A stretch of DNA of 64,000 bases from JANQOZ01 sp045106555 (GTDB lineage: Bacteria; Pseudomonadota; Gammaproteobacteria; Xanthomonadales; SZUA-38), in the NCBI GenBank assembly GCA_045106555.1, contig JBGCET010000031.1:12490-76489 (forward strand), given 5' to 3'. The notes beneath the pieces are model-generated. The model did no database searches. It was not told where the DNA came from and saw nothing but the letters and a program-made list of their open reading frames with translations. The stretch's first letter is position 1. Every line of letters starts with the position of its first letter. Of this stretch, positions 26,766-34,619 are shown piece by piece. A program made the translations under genes and the position numbers.

Positions 26766-27971
26766 ATGCCAGAACTTAACCAGCCGAGCATTGGCGCTGC
26801 TGTATGGCAGCCGTTGCGTGGACCGATAGAACGCTGGCCACAATCCACCGATTTTTTTGTCGCTGCGCTCTCGCTCCTACTAACGCTTTGGTTCTGGGCC
26901 CAGCAATCCGATCAGGGTGTGCTGTCCATCGGTACATTGACCGACGCCGGAACCTATCTATGCGCCTTTATTGGAAACTTCGCTTTGTTGTGGCGGCGCA
27001 GTCATGGGTGGCAGGTTCATGCCACCGTAATGTGCGCATCCGTGCTGGTTTACGTCGGCTCAATGAGCGGCGGAATCTTTGCCCTGGCGTTCTCCCTTTA
27101 CAGCCTGGGTCGATATGAATGCAGGCACCGTGCAAGCGTTACCGGTATGGCGCTTGCTTTGACCCTTGTCGTCACAGACCTGTTTATCATCGAGGAACCG
27201 AGCATTGGCGGCACGGTGGCGGCGAGTCTGGTGATTGCGCTTTGGTACTTCGGCCGACGATTACGTTTTCGCGGTGAATATCTAAGGCTGCTTGAAGAGA
27301 GAGCAAAACACCTGGAACGCGAACGCAGCGTCGAGTCAGAGCGCGCAGTTGCTGCTGAGCGCACTCGAATCGCTCGCGAAATGCACGATATCGTTGCCCA
27401 CCAAGTCAGCCTGATGACGGTGCAAGCCGGCGCCGCCAGGACGGTGAGTATCACAGATCCAAAAGCCGCCGGAGAGGCTATGGCCGCGGTCGAAAAGGCC
27501 GGGCGAAATGCGTTAACGGAGATGCGTCATTTGCTTGGCATTCTGCGACCCGCTGAACCAGAAGATGCGTTGCAACCACAGCCTGGAATTAAGGACCTTT
27601 CTGCGCTTGTAAAACAAGTAAACGATGCCGGGCTGAACGTACAGCTGACAACTACCGGCAGTACTTCAGGACTACGACCTCGGTTGGAGCTCACCGTGTA
27701 CAGAATCGTTCAGGAAGCCCTTACTAACGCCATCAAACATGCAGGCAACAACGTAACTGTTACCGTGGCAGTGAATATTAATAAAGACCGCGTAATAGTC
27801 ACTGCCCAGGACAACGGCTTGGGCGGGGATGTTAACCCTTCAAGCGGACATGGAGTTGCTGGTATGCGTGAGCGAGTGGAGCTACTTAACGGAGAGTTTT
27901 ACGCACAAGCGTTATCCGGCGGAGGATTTGAGGTTCGTGCTCTGCTGCCATTGAACAACATAAGACCATGA
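26766..27971 (+). CDS. Sensor histidine kinase, NarL/DesK-like (HisKA_3 type)
   Basis: This 401-residue protein has four to five membrane helices in about residues 30-165, a short coiled linker, then the dimerisation/phospho-acceptor box RIAREMHDIVAHQVSLMTVQ with His207. The ATPase domain has VQEALTNAIKHA (N box), AQDNGLGG and GHGVAGMRERVELL (G boxes). No periplasmic sensor domain is present, so it probably senses membrane or envelope state. The H-box style is common in actinobacterial kinases. The ATG at 26766 lacks a clear ribosome site. The stop overlaps the response regulator start by 4 bases. Confidence 0.92.
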   Translation: MPELNQPSIGAAVWQPLRGPIERWPQSTDFFVAALSLLLTLWFWAQQSDQGVLSIGTLTDAGTYLCAFIGNFALLWRRSHGWQVHATVMCASVLVYVGSMSGGIFALAFSLYSLGRYECRHRASVTGMALALTLVVTDLFIIEEPSIGGTVAASLVIALWYFGRRLRFRGEYLRLLEERAKHLERERSVESERAVAAERTRIAREMHDIVAHQVSLMTVQAGAARTVSITDPKAAGEAMAAVEKAGRNALTEMRHLLGILRPAEPEDALQPQPGIKDLSALVKQVNDAGLNVQLTTTGSTSGLRPRLELTVYRIVQEALTNAIKHAGNNVTVTVAVNINKDRVIVTAQDNGLGGDVNPSSGHGVAGMRERVELLNGEFYAQALSGGGFEVRALLPLNNIRP

Positions 27972-28645
27972 CGTTACGGGTCATGGTAGTGGATGATCAA
28001 ACTCTGGTACGCCGTGGTTTCGCGATGGTGCTGGGGCATGAAAACGACATCGAAATAGTGGCTGAGGCTGGCAACGGTTTAGAGGCGATAGCTGCGGCCC
28101 GGGAGTATCAACCCGACGTCGTTTTGATGGATATTAGGATGCCAGAGCTGGACGGTCTGGAGGCAACCGCGCGGATCTTAAACGAAAGCAATGATCACAC
28201 TCGTGTAATCATTCTGACCACGTTCGATCCAGACGAGTATGTTTATAAGGCATTACGTGCAGGGGCCAGTGGATTTGTACTAAAAGACATTCCGCCAGAG
28301 GATCTGGTGGCCGCAGTGCGCACCGTCGCCGCCGGCGGCGCCATGCTTGCTCCAGACATTACCCGGCGCCTGATCGGCCGATTTGCCACCCAACTGGGCA
28401 ACGAAAACAGCCTCAATCAAAGGCTTGAGCGGCTAACGGCTCGCGAAAGTGAGGTACTGCAGGCGCTGGCCGGTGGAAAGAGCAATATTGAAATCGCCGA
28501 GCTACTGTTCATTGGGCCGGCCACCGTAAAATCCCACGTATCCAGCCTGCTGTCTAAACTTGGGCTACGAGATCGCGCGCAGGCAGTGGTGTTTGCCTAC
28601 GAATGTGGACTCGCAAAAATTGGGGAGCAAGAGATTGGTTTCTGA
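27968..28645 (+). CDS. LuxR/NarL-family response regulator
   Basis: This 225-residue protein has a receiver domain (VMVVDDQTLVRRGF; phospho-acceptor Asp55 in VVLMDIRMPE; conserved Thr and Lys in ILTTFDP and FVLKDIPPEDL). A C-terminal LuxR-type helix-turn-helix follows: LTARESEVLQALAGGKSNIE and GPATVKSHVSSLLSKLGLRD. It is coupled to the histidine kinase (ATGA overlap) and contains the ribosome site of the following small membrane gene. It is expected to bind DNA as a dimer after phosphorylation. Nearby targets may be the divergent DUF2306 gene and its own operon. Confidence 0.94.
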   Translation: MTLRVMVVDDQTLVRRGFAMVLGHENDIEIVAEAGNGLEAIAAAREYQPDVVLMDIRMPELDGLEATARILNESNDHTRVIILTTFDPDEYVYKALRAGASGFVLKDIPPEDLVAAVRTVAAGGAMLAPDITRRLIGRFATQLGNENSLNQRLERLTARESEVLQALAGGKSNIEIAELLFIGPATVKSHVSSLLSKLGLRDRAQAVVFAYECGLAKIGEQEIGF

Positions 28646-29066
28646 CCCCAGAAATTCAGCGCCACGCAACTCTCTTTACACCCTTGCAGCCGCTGCCGGT
28701 GCCCTGCTTGGACTGCTGCTTTTGGCTGCGGCTTTCGGCCACTTCGCCGCCGTCTGGCCGGCCATCGATGAAAACACCACCGTATCAGGCACCAAGCGAC
28801 TGCTTCTCTTGCTACCAGGGTTGGTACTAACAGTCGCCGGCTTGATCAACGTCCTGACATGCCGGGCACTGTGGATAGGTATGAAGTGGGCCTTGCACAC
28901 CGCCCTGGCCTTCAACGGAATTACCGCAACATATCTTGTCTACCTGCTGAGCCAGGGGGTGCCAGGTCACCCTATCGGCTTTTTTTTAACATTGGTGTTG
29001 AGTTCTTTTGTCATGCTGAGCGCGATTAGGGTTGGCCTGGTTTGGCCAGCAGCTGTAGAAAACTAG
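28635..29066 (+). CDS. Small four-helix membrane protein coupled to the two-component system
   Basis: This 143-residue protein starts at TTG 28635, 7 bases after GGGGAG, inside the end of the response regulator gene; the longer upstream frame is a shadow. It has four hydrophobic segments (AAAAGALLGLLLLAAAFG, LLLLLPGLVLTVAGLINV, ALHTALAFNGITATYLVYLL, FFLTLVLSSFVMLSAIRVGL). No family was recognised. The overlap makes it the third gene of the operon, and it may be a membrane accessory or an output of the kinase/regulator pair. Confidence 0.75.
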   Translation: MVSDPRNSAPRNSLYTLAAAAGALLGLLLLAAAFGHFAAVWPAIDENTTVSGTKRLLLLLPGLVLTVAGLINVLTCRALWIGMKWALHTALAFNGITATYLVYLLSQGVPGHPIGFFLTLVLSSFVMLSAIRVGLVWPAAVEN

Positions 29067-29123
29067 CAAGATGGCTCACTATCTGACGCCAACCTTTCGT
29101 CAACTCCCATAACATCTGAACCG

Positions 29124-29357
29124 CTAACGCCCTAACCAGAGAACCAAGGTACCAACGAACGCAAGAGCGGCGAAATATAAGAGCAACTTGCCAAGATTGG
29201 CATTGCCATCCTGGTAGGACTCGTATTTGTCCTGCAACGCTGCAACTTCTCGATCGGAAAGGTCTGCGCAATGCGAGCAAGACTGTTCCGACTTTGGGTA
29301 CATCAGTCCGCACCGATCACATTTCTTGATGGGTTTTACCTTAATGGGAATCTGCAA
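29124..29357 (-). CDS. Small zinc-ribbon protein with one C-terminal membrane helix
   Basis: This 77-residue protein has Cys13-x2-Cys16 and Cys27-x2-Cys30 (CDRCGLMY and CSHCADL), a zinc-ribbon knuckle pair, and a C-terminal membrane helix (LLLYFAALAFVGTLVLWLG). It starts at TTG 29357, supported by AGGAGA at a spacing of 7. It converges on the preceding operon. Proteins of this shape are common in gammaproteobacteria without known function. Confidence 0.78.
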   Translation of the reverse strand: MQIPIKVKPIKKCDRCGLMYPKSEQSCSHCADLSDREVAALQDKYESYQDGNANLGKLLLYFAALAFVGTLVLWLGR

Positions 29358-29488
29358 GAATTGTTCTCCTGTACGTCACTACAATTTATTAACTTGGCTA
29401 CTGTTACGTTGCTCATTCAGACATCCTGTGATCGCAATTTTCCGCTCTAGGAGCCAGGATTTCTATCTGCACTTAGGTACCGCGACAT

Positions 29489-30727
29489 ATGCGCTTATTT
29501 ACCAAACATCAGTCAACCGCAAGAGTACTGACTGCTGCCGCGGGCGCAATGTTCAGTGTTAACGCACTGGCGTTGATTTTTTCCGATGGGTTTGAGTCTC
29601 TGCCACCCTGTGCACTGACAGTTTCTGACGACATCATCGAAGATACTACTTGGTCTAATGGCCCGTCCGCCTGCGACATTCTGATTGTGCCACGAAATCT
29701 GGATGACCCAATCGCCCCTGGCTTTGCCCCAGTGTCAGTCGTTAATGCCACCCTAACCATCGAGCCCGGAACAGTGGTCCAGTTTGCTCAAAATGGCAGT
29801 ATTTCTGTTGCCGAAGGCGGAGGGCTGCAGGCGTCAGGATCAGAGGAAAACCGAATCACTTTCGCGGCTCGCCAGCCTGTCGCCGGGTTTGGCCGTGGTC
29901 TGTTCTTCGGTTTTGACGCTTTGGATAGTCGAATCGAGTATTCCGACTTCATTAATCTTGGCAGTGAAAGCGCGCTGAGCGCCCACGATGCCGCTATCGC
30001 CGCAGCACCCAGTTCCGGTGCGGGTTTGATCCTTCGTTACTCTACGATCAGCGGCAGTTCCACCATCGGCGTTGAACTTGACGAATTTACCCTTCAGGAC
30101 TTTGAAGCAAACCGTTTTTTCGCCAACGAGCAATTCGGGCTCAGAGTCAGCGGACCTCAAGTACCTATGTTGGATGAGGCAAGTGACTATGCCGGTGGCT
30201 CACAGCCAAACTCTCAACCCTTTGTGCTCGTTGAAGGCGTCAGCAGCCGGGATCGCATTACAGCTGATGGCTTATGGCGATCGCTCAACGCCCCTTATTT
30301 CCTTGATGTCGCATTGAATGTAGAGTCCGGTACGCTATCACTGGCGGCCGGCGTGCAAATTGTCGCTGGCGCCGGCGCGACATTAAGAATTAGTGAACTC
30401 GCCGCGCTGACTGCAGTGGGAACAACAAATCAGCCTATTAGTTTCCGGGGATTGGTTTCAATGCCCGGCTATTGGGAAGGCATTGTTTTTTTTGAGTCGG
30501 ATTCGCCAAACAATCGCTTTGAGAACGTGACGGTACAACACGCTGGTCAGGAAAGCTCTGACGCCGCCATCGATCTTGATATTGACGCCCTGTTATTTTT
30601 GCGCAACAGCACAATCAGCAACAATTCCGGCGCCGGCGTCTGCGTTGGGTTTCGTTCAACGTTGGATGATGGCGGCGGCAACAGTTTCAGCGACAATGCG
30701 GGTGGGAATATTGTGACCAACTGCTGA
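29489..30727 (+). CDS. Secreted right-handed beta-helix protein with N-terminal GFE motif
   Basis: This 412-residue protein has a signal peptide (TAAAGAMFSVNALA) followed directly by LIFSDGFESLPPC. That is the same short motif found at the C-termini of five other secreted proteins in this window. The rest alternates short strands with Asn/Asp turns (TLTIEPGTVVQFAQNGSISV, TISGSSTIGVEL, RNSTISNNSGAGVCVG), typical of parallel beta-helix right-handed-repeat proteins. Two cysteine pairs may be disulfides. No catalytic site is recognisable. A role at the cell surface or in the medium is likely. Confidence 0.8.
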   Translation: MRLFTKHQSTARVLTAAAGAMFSVNALALIFSDGFESLPPCALTVSDDIIEDTTWSNGPSACDILIVPRNLDDPIAPGFAPVSVVNATLTIEPGTVVQFAQNGSISVAEGGGLQASGSEENRITFAARQPVAGFGRGLFFGFDALDSRIEYSDFINLGSESALSAHDAAIAAAPSSGAGLILRYSTISGSSTIGVELDEFTLQDFEANRFFANEQFGLRVSGPQVPMLDEASDYAGGSQPNSQPFVLVEGVSSRDRITADGLWRSLNAPYFLDVALNVESGTLSLAAGVQIVAGAGATLRISELAALTAVGTTNQPISFRGLVSMPGYWEGIVFFESDSPNNRFENVTVQHAGQESSDAAIDLDIDALLFLRNSTISNNSGAGVCVGFRSTLDDGGGNSFSDNAGGNIVTNC

Positions 30728-30808
30728 TATCGATAACCAAAACACCGTTCAAATGCCTGCCGGGACTGACTCTCTCAAATCGAAGCCGAGTGAACTGGCG
30801 CATTTGTC

Positions 30809-30814
30809 TATAAT
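30809..30814 (+). promoter_or_regulatory. Possible -10 box before the DUF4397-like gene
   Basis: TATAAT is preceded by TGTC, giving a partly extended -10 look, about 80 bases upstream of the ATG at 30893. No convincing -35 hexamer is visible. Confidence 0.35.
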
Positions 30815-30892
30815 CCCCCCAAAAGACCAATCACGGCCATCGCCCGGCCTGTTCGAGCGAGTGCCACTTTCCATGCGTTCAGGAAAAACCCA

Positions 30893-32095
30893 ATGAATTC
30901 AATACGTTTTGCCGCAATGCTTGTCGCTTTTCTAATCACCTCCTGGGTCAATTCGGCACCGAGAGTATTGTTTAGCCATTATGCGCCAGACGAGCAATTG
31001 CTTAACCTGCAGGTCAATGATGAAACGTTAGTCGCCAACCTAAACTTTGGCGACTCCGATTCTCGATATCGCTTGGTTGAACCCGGGCTTAGTACGTTTA
31101 ATGTTGTCGATGAAGACGGCGAGATTCTTGCGAGTCGTAGTTTTGCGCTAGTACGAAGCGACTTCAGTCTGATTGCGTACAACAGCGCCAACGGCGAGGT
31201 TCAGCTGGAGCTATTGACAGATTTCGTAGTCGACCGAGCCGACTCGGTCATTCAGAACACTGTCATTCGTGCAGGAACCTTTGCCAAACTTTCCAGTAAC
31301 TTCCAATTCGGTTTTGAACGACTCACTACGGTGGCGCTTAACGGCGAGCCAACAATGTTTGGTAGCGAAAGCTTTACCCAAATTGGTAACGGTATCCAAG
31401 TACTTTCCCCCGAACTTTTGCGATCCGGAGCCGATGGTAATGGGGGGGATTTTGAGTCTGATCTTCTAGTGCGCATTGGAACCCTTGCAGGGACCTCAGA
31501 TAATTTTCAGCAGCTAATTTTCACCGCTGACTCAACCCTGCCCTCTGGAACGACAGATCTGTTTGTCATCGGAAACGGACAGATCCACCCCTATCAATTG
31601 ATTCAACGCCGCCGTCCGGGCAACCGAAGCGCGTCAGAAAGCGGCCTGTATGGAGAGCCAGGAATTGTGGGGTCTGGCGTGCAGGTGGCAGAATTGGGCG
31701 ACGATGGCCGCGTTTACGGCCTGCTCTATACCTACGATGAGTTAGGTGAACCGCTCTGGTTTTACTTTGATTCTATTTGTGACGGTTTACCGGATGACCC
31801 GGAGTACCGGCAGCTGGCCTGTTCAGACCCATCGGTCGCTCCTGTGTCTGACAGCGTTTATTCCGTTTCTTTCTATCGCGCCGCGGGCGGCGTGATGCAA
31901 CCAGGTATGGGCGCAACGATTGAGCCGGTAGGATTTGGCCGGCTGAACCTGCGAACCCTGCTGGACGGGGAAAATCAGCAATTCAGCACGGCAACCATGC
32001 GCGTTCGCCTGGCAGACCTGGCGGAGATCCTCGCGACAGGAGCCAGCATTCCCCCAGGCGTGCGGTTTGTTTTTCAGCAGCTGCCGGAAAATTGA
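30893..32095 (+). CDS. Secreted protein with DUF4397-like N-terminal domain
   Basis: The product has 400 residues with a signal peptide ending near WVNSAP. The N-terminal about 100 residues (VLFSHYAPDEQLLNLQVNDE, YRLVEPGLSTFNVVDEDGE, FALVRSDFSLIAY) resemble DUF4397, a bacterial surface beta-sandwich. The C-terminal half (GLYGEPGIVGSGVQVAELG, YTYDELGEPLWFYFD, MRVRLADLAEIL) recurs in secreted proteins of related gammaproteobacteria, but I cannot name it. AGGAAA precedes the ATG. No tag or membrane anchor is seen at the C-terminus. Function is unknown. Confidence 0.78.
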   Translation: MNSIRFAAMLVAFLITSWVNSAPRVLFSHYAPDEQLLNLQVNDETLVANLNFGDSDSRYRLVEPGLSTFNVVDEDGEILASRSFALVRSDFSLIAYNSANGEVQLELLTDFVVDRADSVIQNTVIRAGTFAKLSSNFQFGFERLTTVALNGEPTMFGSESFTQIGNGIQVLSPELLRSGADGNGGDFESDLLVRIGTLAGTSDNFQQLIFTADSTLPSGTTDLFVIGNGQIHPYQLIQRRRPGNRSASESGLYGEPGIVGSGVQVAELGDDGRVYGLLYTYDELGEPLWFYFDSICDGLPDDPEYRQLACSDPSVAPVSDSVYSVSFYRAAGGVMQPGMGATIEPVGFGRLNLRTLLDGENQQFSTATMRVRLADLAEILATGASIPPGVRFVFQQLPEN

Positions 32096-32127
32096 TTGCT
32101 GGGAAATAACTGACGTGAGCGATAACC

Positions 32128-32676
32128 ATGGCACTTAAAGCAACCATTTTCCGCGCCCAATTGGCCATTGCCGATATGGATCGCCACTATTATCAGGATC
32201 ACAATCTGACCATTGCCCGCCACCCATCAGAGACCGATGAGCGCATGATGGTCCGCATCGTTTGCTTTGGCATTTATGCACAGGAGGGGCTGGAGTTCAC
32301 CAAAGGAATCAGCACAGACAGTGAACCGGATCTATGGCAGAAATCCCTTAGCGGCGAAATAGAACATTGGATCGACCTGGGGCAGCCCGATGAAAAGCGT
32401 ATTCGCATCGCCTGTGGGCGAGCAAAACGAGTAACCGTAGTGTGTTACAGCGGAAACAGCGCCGCGACCTGGTTCAAGAAACTTAAGCCCACACTGACCC
32501 GATTCAAAAACCTTCAGATCGTTAATATTGATAACAAAGACAGTCAGGAATTAGCGGGCCTGGCGGAACGCAAAATGACGCTGCAGGTAGCTATTGACGA
32601 CAGGCTGTTGAGCATTAGCGATGAGCACAAGATTTTGACCATTTCGCCAGTTCGCTGGTATCCAGAAACCCATTGA
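32128..32676 (+). CDS. yaeQ: YaeQ family protein
   Basis: The 182-residue protein starts MALKATIFRAQLAIADMDRH and contains LTIARHPSETDERMMVRIVC, both hallmark YaeQ stretches. YaeQ has a PD-(D/E)XK nuclease-like fold. It has been linked to suppressing loss of RfaH in enterobacteria, but its activity is not settled. The length agrees with the family. It is followed after 13 bases by the DUF1993 gene, so the two are probably co-transcribed. Confidence 0.95.
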   Translation: MALKATIFRAQLAIADMDRHYYQDHNLTIARHPSETDERMMVRIVCFGIYAQEGLEFTKGISTDSEPDLWQKSLSGEIEHWIDLGQPDEKRIRIACGRAKRVTVVCYSGNSAATWFKKLKPTLTRFKNLQIVNIDNKDSQELAGLAERKMTLQVAIDDRLLSISDEHKILTISPVRWYPETH

Positions 32677-32689
32677 TAAGGAGAAGACT

Positions 32690-33211
32690 GTGAGCATTTC
32701 GTTATATGAGGTAAGCATCGCCACCTCAAAACAAACCCTCGACGGGGTCAGCTCGGTGCTAAAAAAAGCCCGCAAACACTTTGAATCAACGAACGAGAAC
32801 CTGGATGAGGTTGCTGCGTGCCAACTCACTGACGACATGCTCGGTTTTGGATTTCAAGTCGTCTCTGTTGTGCATCACTCACTGGGGTCAATCCAAGGCG
32901 TTTACTCCGGCGAATTTCGGCCTCCTGAAGGCCCTTACGACCTGAGTTGGGAAAATGCAGAGCAGAAAATCAAAGACGCCCGCAATGCCCTGAGCGAATA
33001 CAGCGAGGACGACGTGAACGCTCAGGCTGGCAAACGCGTCGAATTCGTTCTGGGCGAACAGCGCATACCCTTTGAGAGCGAGAATTTTGTGTTGTCCTTC
33101 TCTCACCCCAATCTATTTTTCCATGCAACCACCGCCTATGACCTGTTGCGGATGAAAGGTGTTCCACTGAGCAAGCGAGATTTTATGGGGCCGTTGCGGC
33201 TGGCTTCGTAA
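32690..33211 (+). CDS. DUF1993 family protein
   Basis: This 173-residue protein starts at GTG 32690 with AAGGAG upstream. DUF1993-like stretches include LTDDMLGFGFQVVSVVHHSL, the central GEFRPPEGPYDLSW and the C-terminal LSFSHPNLFFHATTAYDLLR. These proteins have a DinB-like four-helix fold with possible metal-binding histidines (VVHHSL, SHPNLFFH). Function is unknown. It lies directly after yaeQ. Confidence 0.9.
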   Translation: MSISLYEVSIATSKQTLDGVSSVLKKARKHFESTNENLDEVAACQLTDDMLGFGFQVVSVVHHSLGSIQGVYSGEFRPPEGPYDLSWENAEQKIKDARNALSEYSEDDVNAQAGKRVEFVLGEQRIPFESENFVLSFSHPNLFFHATTAYDLLRMKGVPLSKRDFMGPLRLAS

Positions 33212-33369
33212 GCAGAACTTGGGTCTTGCAACAGCGCATGGTTGCGTGACGCGATAAGACCTCTGCTGACCTAGAACCCGCTGCAGAGGGATCGGTAGTT
33301 TGGCGGGTATTGGCTTGGATCCAAATCGCCCCCCTCGGGATAAGTCTGTGGCCGTCTTTTAATCTCATT

Positions 33370-33387
33370 GTTATGTTATAACATTAG
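33370..33387. promoter_or_regulatory. Zur-box-like palindrome before the ZrgA-like gene
   Basis: GTTATGTTATAACATTAG contains the perfect 12-base palindrome ATGTTATAACAT, the core of known gammaproteobacterial and alphaproteobacterial Zur sites. TATAAC inside it could be a -10, so zinc-loaded Zur would block transcription. It lies about 45 bases before the ATG at 33433. A second similar site is at 37101. Confidence 0.8.
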
Positions 33388-33432
33388 GGAAGCATCGAGT
33401 ATCTGGGATACTTACTAGGTCAATAACCGATA

Positions 33433-34041
33433 ATGAAGTCACCACAGCACAAGCGCACCTTAGTCGTGAGCAAACTAAAATCCCCTATGTCTTTGCCGGC
33501 AATTTTGCTGTCGTTGCTATTTGGCACGGCGGCGCCAGCTCAGCATGTACACGGCCATATCGAGCTAGGAATCGTTGTCGAGAATGCCACCTTATCGATT
33601 GCGTTAAGCGCGCCGCTGGCCGACCTGATGGGTTTTGAGCATGCTCCGAAAAATGACGATCAGCACCGCCGTCTGCAGCAGGCCGTCAGCCTGCTTAATG
33701 ATTCTGAGGCGATGTTTGGGCTACCCACCTCGGCTGCGTGCACTAGTGACGTGATCGTCATCGAAGGGCCGACCTATCTGGAACAGGTATCGAATACTCG
33801 GAACGGAGAAACGGCATCAGATAGCGGTCACTCCCATGATGAAAACCACGAGCATTCCGAGGTGCATGCACAATACCAATGGACTTGCGAAGCAGTAGAA
33901 CGACTCGAATCCGTAACGGCTCTTTTTGTTGGCAAGTTTGAAAACACCGAACATATTGAGATTCAAATTCTAATGCCATCGGTAACCAGGGTAATTGAGG
34001 CCAACACCGATGAAGAGCCTATAACTATTTCTTTACGTTGA
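33433..34041 (+). CDS. ZrgA-like (DUF2796) zinc-uptake protein
   Basis: The product has about 202 residues with an internal signal-like segment (LPAILLSLLFGTAAPAQ) and then QHVHGHIELGIVV, GFEHAPKNDDQ and a Cys near residue 100, all typical of DUF2796 (ZrgA in Vibrio). A His-rich run (HSHDENHEHSEVH) should bind zinc in the periplasm. ATG 33433 has no clear ribosome site; an ATG at 33487 gives a more normal signal peptide and may be the true start. Together with the upstream Zur-like site and the neighbouring DUF3299 and ZnuD-like genes, zinc acquisition is a strong inference. Confidence 0.85.
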   Translation: MKSPQHKRTLVVSKLKSPMSLPAILLSLLFGTAAPAQHVHGHIELGIVVENATLSIALSAPLADLMGFEHAPKNDDQHRRLQQAVSLLNDSEAMFGLPTSAACTSDVIVIEGPTYLEQVSNTRNGETASDSGHSHDENHEHSEVHAQYQWTCEAVERLESVTALFVGKFENTEHIEIQILMPSVTRVIEANTDEEPITISLR

Positions 34042-34047
34042 CTATTG

Positions 34048-34545
34048 ATGAAACCACTCCAAAACTGGACCATCGTTTTAACGCTGGTGTCCGCAGGCGT
34101 GGCGGCTCAAGAGCCCCGCGAATTGTCCTGGAACGACCTCTTACCGACATCGCAGGCCGCTGCCGCCGCGGTACCTGGTTCTAAACCGGAAACTCAGCTT
34201 GACGGTTTTCTTGAGGACGTTGAGACGAATCAAAACATGAGTGTCGAGGTGGTCGCGGAACTTAACGGAACAAACGTCAAAATTCCTGGCTTCATTGTGC
34301 CGTTAGAGTTTGAAGGTGGAACGGTAAGCTCTCTTCTCCTTGTGCCTTTCTTTGGGGCCTGCATGCATTATCCACCCCCACCCGCCAATCAAGTGGTCCA
34401 CGTCACCCTGGCCAAACCGATGGTTATCGATTCCTTGTGGGAGCCGTTCTGGGCCTCGGGCCAAATGACAACCCAATTCCGCAACTCGGAAATGGGCGCC
34501 GCTGGTTACAGCATCACAAGCGCTGACCTTACGGTTTACGACTAG
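34048..34545 (+). CDS. DUF3299 family protein, zinc-regulon partner
   Basis: This 165-residue protein has a signal peptide (WTIVLTLVSAGVAAQ) and DUF3299 blocks: VKIPGFIVPLEF, LLVPFFGACMHYPPPPANQ (conserved Cys, His and Pro run) and VIDSLWEPFWASGQM. The ATG at 34048 is six bases after the ZrgA-like stop, so the genes are co-transcribed. DUF3299 genes commonly accompany ZrgA-like genes in zinc regulons; the molecular role is unknown, and a lipocalin-like or metal-delivery role is speculation. It converges on the ZnuD-like gene. Confidence 0.88.
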   Translation: MKPLQNWTIVLTLVSAGVAAQEPRELSWNDLLPTSQAAAAAVPGSKPETQLDGFLEDVETNQNMSVEVVAELNGTNVKIPGFIVPLEFEGGTVSSLLLVPFFGACMHYPPPPANQVVHVTLAKPMVIDSLWEPFWASGQMTTQFRNSEMGAAGYSITSADLTVYD

Positions 34546-34619
34546 AAGAATTTGATGGGCGGCCCCTAGCTGTAACGCTAGAGACCGCTCTGTTGTCGCA
34601 AGATCAAACCTGAGTGCGT

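Noticed and set aside
34566..34581. Short hairpin CTAGC-TGTAAC-GCTAG between the convergent DUF3299 and ZnuD-like genes
   Set aside because: The stem has only five base pairs and no T-run, too weak to call a terminator.
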